From positions 1 to 20,776 of the IMG/VR virus record IMGVR_UViG_3300002835_001356: a DNA stretch of 20,776 nucleotides; one strand, 5' to 3'. Below are positions 1 to 5,982 of this stretch, piece after piece. The notes beneath the pieces are model-generated. The model saw only the letters and a list, made by a program, of their open reading frames with translations, ran no database searches and was not told the origin of the DNA. The DNA comes from a virus. Made by a program: the position numbers and the translations under genes. The first letter of the stretch is position 1. Each line of letters starts with the position of its first letter.

Positions 1-800
1 CCGTTCATTTCAAGAATATCATCTCTGAGATTCTGGTTGCGCTTTTCAATGTTAAGCACTCGAGTAAAGGAATTAGTGATAGCAGCAGTATAATAAGCAA
101 AAGGATTTTGTGATTTTGATTCATCAAATTGTAGTCCTATCTGGGAAAGTTGAAGCAGGGCTTGACTACGCATTTCATCATTATACGTGTATCCTCTCCA
201 GTTACTTCGTGTAGCATAACGTTCGCACAGCTTCATGAACATGTGTGCTAGCTTGTTGGTCATTGTGCCGTGTTCTTTACTGAATTTTCCGCTATTGATG
301 TCCCCTTTCCAGTGGCTTTTACCTACACAATAAGGATCTCCTGATTCGTTAACTTTATAATGCTGGAAGGGAGGAAAATTACATTTGGTATATTTTGCCG
401 GTACAACAGGTTCTACATCGTCGTATTCGGTTGATAACGGTTCGTCATCATCGATTACTTTTTCAACTGTTTTCTTTTTGCTTTCATCAAATGGAACATG
501 ATCCCAGGTCATTACTCTAAAAACTACATCTGTTTCGGGAATTTTAGTATATTTGATTTCAAATTCATCGAGCTTACGCTTAACACCACCAGCAGCAGTA
601 GCAGCTTCGTGTGCCAACTTGGCTAATCTTTCTGCACGATTACGGCGAGCTTGAAGGATATTTTTCTTGTTAATTTGTTTTTCATTACCAACTATCATAT
701 CATAATCAGCACATTCTGGGCCAATATAACTACAGTAGGTATTTTTGCTTTTGTGTATTTCTTTGAGTATATCTTTGTTGTTAAGATAGTTTACTTTCAC
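1..800 (-). CDS. 55: T4 gp55-like late-transcription sigma factor (partial, C-terminus beyond left edge)
   Basis: In T4, gp55 is a small sigma-family protein that binds host RNA polymerase core and recognises the late promoter octamer, working with the sliding clamp. I translated the minus strand: 266 codons from a GTG at 800, with no stop before base 1. An in-frame TAA lies just upstream of the GTG, and AAAGGAAA at 807-814 gives a Shine-Dalgarno site about 8 bases away, so the start is well fixed. Recalled T4 gp55 features are matched: an N-terminal NYLNNKDILKEI (T4 NYVNNKELLQAI), then GYT at residues 203-205, FDESKSQNPFAYYT (T4 FDETKYKNPHAYIT) and NSFTRVLNIEKRNQ, which is the sigma region 2-like core. 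T4 gp55 is about 185 residues with GYT near residue 60, so this copy has roughly 140 extra residues between the N-terminal motif and the core. The family call is firm by motif order; the role is inferred from T4. Confidence 0.85.
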   Translation of the reverse strand, partial: MKVNYLNNKDILKEIHKSKNTYCSYIGPECADYDMIVGNEKQINKKNILQARRNRAERLAKLAHEAATAAGGVKRKLDEFEIKYTKIPETDVVFRVMTWDHVPFDESKKKTVEKVIDDDEPLSTEYDDVEPVVPAKYTKCNFPPFQHYKVNESGDPYCVGKSHWKGDINSGKFSKEHGTMTNKLAHMFMKLCERYATRSNWRGYTYNDEMRSQALLQLSQIGLQFDESKSQNPFAYYTAAITNSFTRVLNIEKRNQNLRDDILEMN

Positions 801-837
801 TGTGGGTTTCCTTTAATTCTGTAATAATGTTAACAAA

Positions 838-846
838 ATTATAACA
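838..846 (-). promoter_or_regulatory. Extended -10 promoter candidate for gp55
   Basis: Read on the minus strand this is TGTTATAAT, a perfect extended -10 element (TGnTATAAT) of the host sigma-70 type. It lies about 38 bases upstream of the gp55 GTG, giving a short leader that contains the Shine-Dalgarno site. No good -35 is present at 17-base spacing, which extended -10 promoters tolerate. A host-sigma promoter makes sense because gp55 must be made before late promoters can be used. Motif seen; function inferred. Confidence 0.42.
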
Positions 847-871
847 CTATGGTCAACCTTTTATGCGGGAA

Positions 872-884
872 ATCATTAAATGAT
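872..884. other. 13-base palindrome ATCATT-A-AATGAT in the divergent control region
   Basis: Two perfect 6-base arms around one central base lie between the gp55 promoter candidate and the late promoters. The loop is too short for a stable hairpin unless inner pairs open, so a protein-binding dyad is more plausible than a terminator. Such short palindromes also arise by chance in AT-rich DNA. Confidence 0.2.
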
Positions 885-899
885 GCTATTTTAGGGCAC

Positions 900-907
900 G
901 ATAAATA
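900..907 (+). promoter_or_regulatory. Late promoter (GATAAATA) for the baseplate genes
   Basis: GATAAATA fits the NATAAATA late promoter form described for marine T4-like phages and differs by one base from T4 TATAAATA. It is 30 bases upstream of the first baseplate gene, so transcription would start about 10-20 bases before the Shine-Dalgarno AGGA at 928-931. It is the only such octamer I noticed between this point and the one at 9161, so it probably drives the genes from 938 to at least 9140. Confidence 0.65.
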
Positions 908-919
908 CTGGTAGAACTA

Positions 920-927
920 TATTTATT
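920..927 (-). promoter_or_regulatory. Late promoter-like octamer facing gp55 (AATAAATA)
   Basis: The plus strand reads TATTTATT, giving AATAAATA on the minus strand, pointing at the gp55 gene 120 bases away. If used, gp55-programmed polymerase would transcribe its own sigma gene. It sits 12 bases from the oppositely directed octamer at 900-907, so the two could compete. Motif seen; use is inferred, and one 8-base match in AT-rich DNA may be chance. Confidence 0.35.
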
Positions 928-937
928 AGGAACAACA

Positions 938-2041
938 GTGGCTACTTCTTCTTTTGATGGCTCAGGCTATCAACCTCCTGTATCAAACAGCGGTCTGCCC
1001 AACCCATGGTCAAATAATGCCCAAAAAGCAGCGGCGTGGGACAACTTATCTGCAGACGATCAAAGGTGGATCGGGAAGGGAGATCCAACTGACCAGTTTA
1101 TTCTTGCAAGATCTCCCAGCAGGAAAAAACAAAAAAGCAATACAACGCCGGACAATCGATTTAAAGATCCATTTGCACAGCCTGGTCCCAATAACGGTGT
1201 GCCCGGTACAGGCGGTGCCGGAGATCCTACACAACAACGATTAAATGCAGCTGGATTAAGCCAAGGCGGATTACTGCCCGGGGCTACACTACCAAATCGC
1301 GATACTCCGGTGGCTGTGGCTACACAACGCGGTACAACGTTAGCTCTATTAGAGGACGACTGGCGTGTGAGAATTAGTTTGGCTAATTCATCTAAGTTAT
1401 TTTACAAAAGCAACACAGCCGGTATTCAAGGTGTTTTACGAGGAACCAATGGTGTGGTGTTTCCCTATACCCCTTCAATAAGTGTAGCCCATACTGCTAG
1501 ATACAGCGAACAAAAATTGACTCACTCTAATTATGCGAATTATTACTACGAAGGCAGCGAAGTGCAAGCAATTACTGTACAGGGCGAATTCAGCGTACAA
1601 ACTCCTGAAGAAGGAAAATACCTATTGGCAGCAGTAGCGTTTTTTAGAAGTTGTACAAAAATGTTTTTTGGAAAAACCAATCAACAACCCTTAGCTGGCA
1701 GTCCACCACCTTTGGTTTTTTTAAACGGATACGGCAAATACATTTTTCCAACAGTGCCATGTGTAATTACTTCGTTCCAGCAGACCATGCCCGGTGACGT
1801 TGACTATTTAGAAGTAAGTCATTTCCTTGACGAAGTTGATCCTACAGGTTTTGCGAATGGCTCAGGCAAATTTAAATCAGAGATTGCACTGTTAAATTCT
1901 GCTGTAACCAGAGTACCAACCAATAGCACTTTGAGTGTAACACTACAACCAGTATACAGTAGAAAAACAGTACACGAAGATTTTAACTTGGACAGATTTG
2001 CCAGCGGCGAGTTACTGGTAGGACGAGGAGGGTTTATCTAA
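938..2041 (+). CDS. gp48-like tail-tube initiator / baseplate protein
   Basis: 367 residues from a GTG start with AGGA at 928-931, six bases upstream. Residues 1 to about 130 are rich in Pro, Asn, Gly and Gln and look like a flexible extension. The rest looks like a tail-tube-type beta domain. Pattern similarity to T4 gp48 (364 residues) is visible by eye: VQGEFSVQTPEEGKYLLAAV then FFRS and MFFG near residues 212-245 (T4 TWDLTPRS, then YFNYFSYG), LNGYGKYIFPTVPCVITSFQ near 265-290 (T4 GPCQIQSIRFDKTPNG), and a beta C-terminus near 335-367. gp48 sits on top of the T4 hub and, with gp54, starts tube assembly. Its place just before gp53 fits a baseplate role. Identity is low, so gp54 or another tube-like baseplate protein is possible. 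Its stop overlaps the next start by one base. Confidence 0.55.
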   Translation: MATSSFDGSGYQPPVSNSGLPNPWSNNAQKAAAWDNLSADDQRWIGKGDPTDQFILARSPSRKKQKSNTTPDNRFKDPFAQPGPNNGVPGTGGAGDPTQQRLNAAGLSQGGLLPGATLPNRDTPVAVATQRGTTLALLEDDWRVRISLANSSKLFYKSNTAGIQGVLRGTNGVVFPYTPSISVAHTARYSEQKLTHSNYANYYYEGSEVQAITVQGEFSVQTPEEGKYLLAAVAFFRSCTKMFFGKTNQQPLAGSPPPLVFLNGYGKYIFPTVPCVITSFQQTMPGDVDYLEVSHFLDEVDPTGFANGSGKFKSEIALLNSAVTRVPTNSTLSVTLQPVYSRKTVHEDFNLDRFASGELLVGRGGFI

Positions 2042-2343
2042 TGGCAGTAGAATATTCAAAAACAAGTCCCTATTTTGCAACTACACTTTACGGACAATTT
2101 TTAGATATAATTAACTTTAGACAAATATCTAAATTATCTGATGATGTGTACTACGAAATAGACAAGATTTACAGCAACAGACCTGATCTATTGGCATTTG
2201 ACCTATACGGTGATGCCAACTTATGGTGGGTGTTTGCGGCGAGAAATCCAAACGTAATTAGAGATCCTATTTTTGATTTTCTTCCGGGAGTTAGAATTTA
2301 TATTCCAAAAAAAACTACAATTGATCGAGATCTTGGTTTATAA
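2041..2343 (+). CDS. 53: Baseplate wedge protein gp53
   Basis: 100 residues covering the conserved gp53 domain: a YG(x)FLDIINFRQ start, RPDLLAFDLYG (residues 47-57), LWW at 61-63, RNPN, then PG at 82-83 and a closing YIP near 87-89. T4 gp53 is about 196 residues, so this is the compact form. In T4 it is the last wedge component added and lets wedges join around the hub. The start is supported by GAGGAGGG at 2025-2032 with an 8-base spacer, and its ATG overlaps the upstream TAA (TAATG), so translation is probably coupled. Confidence 0.9.
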   Translation: MAVEYSKTSPYFATTLYGQFLDIINFRQISKLSDDVYYEIDKIYSNRPDLLAFDLYGDANLWWVFAARNPNVIRDPIFDFLPGVRIYIPKKTTIDRDLGL

Positions 2344-2346
2344 CAC

Positions 2347-5300
2347 ATGGCTACACTAGCACAATTAGAAGCTGAAAGAGCAAGACTATTAGCAGAACAA
2401 GAATCTCTATCTAGAGAGTTTGGATCGGCCCGCGGCGGACGAGATTTCCTCACAGGAGCTGCATTAGAGGATTGGGAAAGACGTTCTGCATTAAATGATC
2501 GAGCACTAGGGAAGGTGAATTATCAAATTAGGTTACTGCAAGACGCAAGTCAGACTGCCAAGAGCCAAACAGCGGCCGATAATCAAAAACTAGATAAAGC
2601 AGCTGACGGAACAGGCACAAATGCAGGTTCAAATACTAATGCTGAACCTCTCAGCGATAGAGAAAAACACGCCCTAGCAAATAAAAATATACCTAGTCAA
2701 GACAGTAAAGAAGAAGTAGTACAAAGCTCTGGGCCTACCACAAACTCTGGTCCTGTTGCAGCATTTGGTGCTAATGCACAAGGTCAACCTAGTACAGCTC
2801 CCAATTCCGGAGGCGGGCCAGTTTTTACTGAAACGCCTACTAATTCGCCTACATTAAGTAATGGTCAAACTCCTGCCAAAAGTTCCGAGCCTGCACTGAC
2901 CTACGAAGAAACACAACGAGCAGTAAGAGAAAGACTTGCCCAGCAGTCTGTAGGATCGGGAGTTAAAAACGACGCCAACAATCCAGGTGGCGCTGGCCTA
3001 GAAGAAAAACAAGCCAAAACTGAAAAAGAAATTTATAGTATTACCTATAATCCGTTAAACGATTATGCAACTTATACCTATGGTTTCAGTCTCCACGTAC
3101 TAACAGCCGAAGCATACAATCTATTGGCAAGAGGGACCAAAGGCATGGAGTGGTTTAAAGGAGCCTATACTCTAATAGCAAGTGGCGGACGTTGGGGAGA
3201 AAGAGACGCTAAAAATCCCTATGCTTTTAATCGTCCTCCTGAATTTAAAGATGATTTTTATATTGATGACATTGCTATAAAAACTATCATGGGAATGACC
3301 TCTGAAACTAGAGGAAGTAATGCTGTTAAATTTGATTTTACAATTACAGAGCCATATGGATTGACTTTAGTTAACAGATTATTAATGTTATCAAAAAGAA
3401 TCAATCAACCTAACTACACAGAAAATCCATACGTGCTACAATTAGATTTTTTTGGTAATACTGACGGAGGAGATGTTGTACATCCTATTCCCAAGATTAC
3501 AAAATATCTACCAATTAACATTCAGACAATGGACATCAAAGTTGGTGTTGGTGGCACAACTTATACCTGTGTAGCAACAGCATACAATCACTCAGCATTT
3601 GATCAATCAGTTGCATCTACGCCGACTGATTTTGAAGTCACAGCCAGAACCGTAGGCGACTTTTTTGCTTCTGGCAAAGACGATGCAAATTTTAGAAAAG
3701 CACTACAACAAAGACAGCAGCAAAGAGAAAAGAAAGAATCCATTCAAAAAAGAGCAAAAGAAAGAAAAGACCAGAAGCTAACTGCCGAAGAAGAAAAACA
3801 AGTTAAAGAATTAGAAGCCGCCTACACTACAGCTATTAGAACAAAAAGTTATACACAGGCTTATAACTTGCATCAACTATTCCTTAAAGATATTGAAGCT
3901 ATTCAACACCCTACTGAAATTCGATTTGAAATAGATCCAGAAATTAAAAAAAGTCCAATAGTACAAGCGGACACAAATTCAGTTAGTAATAGACCCATGT
4001 CTAATCCTAAAGATGCCAAAGACGCTAAACAATCGGCAAATAGTAAGGTACCAAGGAAAAATGCTCAAACACCGGCTGCTGGTCCTAACGAAAATTTTTC
4101 TAAATTTAATGTCAAGGCCGGCGAAAATTTATTAGAAATAATTAATAAAGTTATTAGATCCAGCAAATATGTCACAGATCAACTTCGGGACGACAGCAAA
4201 AATGATAGCGATAAAGAAAAAAAACAGGAAAAAAAACAGGTAGATTTATTTAAGGTTATTCCTAGAATAGAATTGAAAGATTTTGATTACAAACTCAACA
4301 AGTGGTCAAAATTGATTACATTCAGTATTATAAAATGTGAGGCTCATAATCATCAGCATCCTGAGATGGTTCAAGCCGATGCCGAGGCAGTTTTAAAAGA
4401 TATTAGAAAAAAATACGAATACATTTATACCGGAGAAAATTTAGATATATTAGACTTGGAAATAAATTTTAAAAGTACATTTCATACACAGGTAGCGGTA
4501 TTACAACAAAATACTCAGGCTCTGGCAAATTCGCAAGAAAAAGCTTTAGATAAAAAGAAAGCTTCGAATACAAAACAAAAAAAGTTTACTAAAATACCCA
4601 ATCAGGTCGTCAACACTGTTCAACCTAACAAAATTATTACTGTAGTGGCCAGTCAAAACAACAGCGGGTTTCATTCTAATCAAAATATAAAAGTTAAAAC
4701 CGCAGCTGATGTATTGAATACATTGTACACTTCACAGGGCGGTGACATGGTTAATCTAAATTTGAAGATAGTAGGCGACCCGGATTTTATAAAACAAGAC
4801 GATATTTATTACAGCCCTAATACAGAAAATCATCCTGGTCTAGATGCAAAATATAGTCCTAACGGCAGTATAATGACAGATAGGGGCACAATCTATTGCT
4901 ATGTAAGATTTAGAACACCAGTTGATATTGACTTGGAAACCGGAGGATTAAGACAATTAGATTCAGTACAGAAAGAATACTTAGATTCTAGCTTTACTGG
5001 AGTTTACATGATAGTCAGTGTAGATAATAATTTTAGTCAAGGCAAGTTCGAGCAAACACTACAAATGGTAAGAATACAAAACGCAACAGTGCAAGAACAA
5101 GTAACAGAAAGTATAAGACAGCGATCAGAAAAAAATGCTGGAACCAAAACAGGACAAAGCGAATTAAATTCAATACAAGCCAATGCAACTGTGCAATCGG
5201 GCGTTACATTGCCTCCTAGAGAAGAATCTTATGCCAGTTACAGTCAAACTCAGAAAGCTGTGGTGGCGGCAATTACCGGTACTAGACAAGAAGAAACAAC

Positions 5301-5970
5301 TCAGGCAGGCAGCACTACAAATTCAGATCCGCAACAACAAAGCAAACTTAACGAAGTTGCTGCCTTTGGTCCTACTAAAACTCCCGACGAACAGGCCAAA
5401 GAAGCTGCACTTGATAAAACAGGAACTATACCTAGTAACAAAGAAGCCACTAATCCTAGTGTGGCCTCCGAATCTAGTCCTCCGGTTGACGGCACAAAGA
5501 ACAGTGCACCGGCAGGATCAAAAAATATTGATAATAACAATCTACCTAGCGGTGTCACTAGAGACCCTAACACTGGACTTTACAACTATAGAGGAACAAG
5601 AATACAAGCCAATGACAGCGCAGATTTAAATGCTAAAATTTCTGCTATAGACAACAAAACTACTATAACAACTGAAAAGATTGACCCCACTACCGGCGAA
5701 GCAAAAAAAGTAGAATTTGATGGAAGCAAAATGAGAGCGGAAAGCAAAGATCCTGAAATAGCCAATCTGCAACAACAATATAAAGAAGCATCGGATGTTG
5801 AGTGGAACGCACAAAGAAGATTAAACAATGCCAATAGCGGAATGTTTGACGACGAGCCTGCTAAAAAACAAAATATTATTACAGTCAATACCAAGACACT
5901 GGCTGACGCACAAAAACGTAAGCAAGACATAGAAATACAATTAAGAAACAAAGGAGCTGCACCGGCTTAA
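2347..5970 (+). CDS. Large baseplate hub/structural protein (gp27- or gpD-like features)
   Basis: 1207 residues, three bases after gp53. I do not recognise a single named family along its length. Residues 1-70 are helical and charged (LAQLEAERARLLAEQ), likely coiled coil; 75-225 are low-complexity Ser/Thr/Pro/Asn/Gln. Residues 229-430 form a compact domain starting YNPLNDYATYTYGFSLHVL with FDFTITEPYGLTL inside. Residues 450-515 are a Lys/Glu-rich helix and 640-720 another ordered segment. Residues 788-910 carry KIVGDPDFIKQDDIYYSP, then TGVYMIVSVDNNF and GKFEQTLQMVR, a pattern typical of hub proteins of the gp27/gpD class. Residues 920-1207 are low complexity ending in a second helical section. 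Lying between gp53 and gp5, a hub that mounts the gp5 spike is the best guess. No strong Shine-Dalgarno site is seen. The family call is inference; the reading frame is certain. Confidence 0.5.
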   Translation: MATLAQLEAERARLLAEQESLSREFGSARGGRDFLTGAALEDWERRSALNDRALGKVNYQIRLLQDASQTAKSQTAADNQKLDKAADGTGTNAGSNTNAEPLSDREKHALANKNIPSQDSKEEVVQSSGPTTNSGPVAAFGANAQGQPSTAPNSGGGPVFTETPTNSPTLSNGQTPAKSSEPALTYEETQRAVRERLAQQSVGSGVKNDANNPGGAGLEEKQAKTEKEIYSITYNPLNDYATYTYGFSLHVLTAEAYNLLARGTKGMEWFKGAYTLIASGGRWGERDAKNPYAFNRPPEFKDDFYIDDIAIKTIMGMTSETRGSNAVKFDFTITEPYGLTLVNRLLMLSKRINQPNYTENPYVLQLDFFGNTDGGDVVHPIPKITKYLPINIQTMDIKVGVGGTTYTCVATAYNHSAFDQSVASTPTDFEVTARTVGDFFASGKDDANFRKALQQRQQQREKKESIQKRAKERKDQKLTAEEEKQVKELEAAYTTAIRTKSYTQAYNLHQLFLKDIEAIQHPTEIRFEIDPEIKKSPIVQADTNSVSNRPMSNPKDAKDAKQSANSKVPRKNAQTPAAGPNENFSKFNVKAGENLLEIINKVIRSSKYVTDQLRDDSKNDSDKEKKQEKKQVDLFKVIPRIELKDFDYKLNKWSKLITFSIIKCEAHNHQHPEMVQADAEAVLKDIRKKYEYIYTGENLDILDLEINFKSTFHTQVAVLQQNTQALANSQEKALDKKKASNTKQKKFTKIPNQVVNTVQPNKIITVVASQNNSGFHSNQNIKVKTAADVLNTLYTSQGGDMVNLNLKIVGDPDFIKQDDIYYSPNTENHPGLDAKYSPNGSIMTDRGTIYCYVRFRTPVDIDLETGGLRQLDSVQKEYLDSSFTGVYMIVSVDNNFSQGKFEQTLQMVRIQNATVQEQVTESIRQRSEKNAGTKTGQSELNSIQANATVQSGVTLPPREESYASYSQTQKAVVAAITGTRQEETTQAGSTTNSDPQQQSKLNEVAAFGPTKTPDEQAKEAALDKTGTIPSNKEATNPSVASESSPPVDGTKNSAPAGSKNIDNNNLPSGVTRDPNTGLYNYRGTRIQANDSADLNAKISAIDNKTTITTEKIDPTTGEAKKVEFDGSKMRAESKDPEIANLQQQYKEASDVEWNAQRRLNNANSGMFDDEPAKKQNIITVNTKTLADAQKRKQDIEIQLRNKGAAPA
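4216..4240 (+). repeat. Tandem 12-base repeat with two A8 tracts inside the hub gene
   Basis: The unit GAAAAAAAACAG occurs twice in succession (4216-4227 and 4228-4239), encoding EKKQEKKQ at residues 624-631 of the 1207-residue protein. Each unit has eight consecutive A. The +1 frame meets TAG at 4241 and the -1 frame meets TAA within a few codons, so slippage would give a product of about 630 residues. Confidence 0.85.
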
Positions 5971-5982
5971 CGGATCAAAATT

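Noticed and set aside
851-856. TTGACC on the minus strand as a -35 box for gp55
   Set aside because: It is only seven bases from the TATAAT hexamer instead of about 17, so it cannot pair with it; the extended -10 alone explains the promoter better.
954-1244. Second plus-strand frame of 96 codons within the gp48-like gene
   Set aside because: The gp48-like frame continues through with conserved patterning downstream; this frame has no ribosome-binding site and a random-looking product.
5183-5951. Overlapping open frames on both strands over the end of the hub gene
   Set aside because: They arise opposite or out of frame with low-complexity coding sequence; the translated products are Leu/Ser/Cys-rich and unlike any family.
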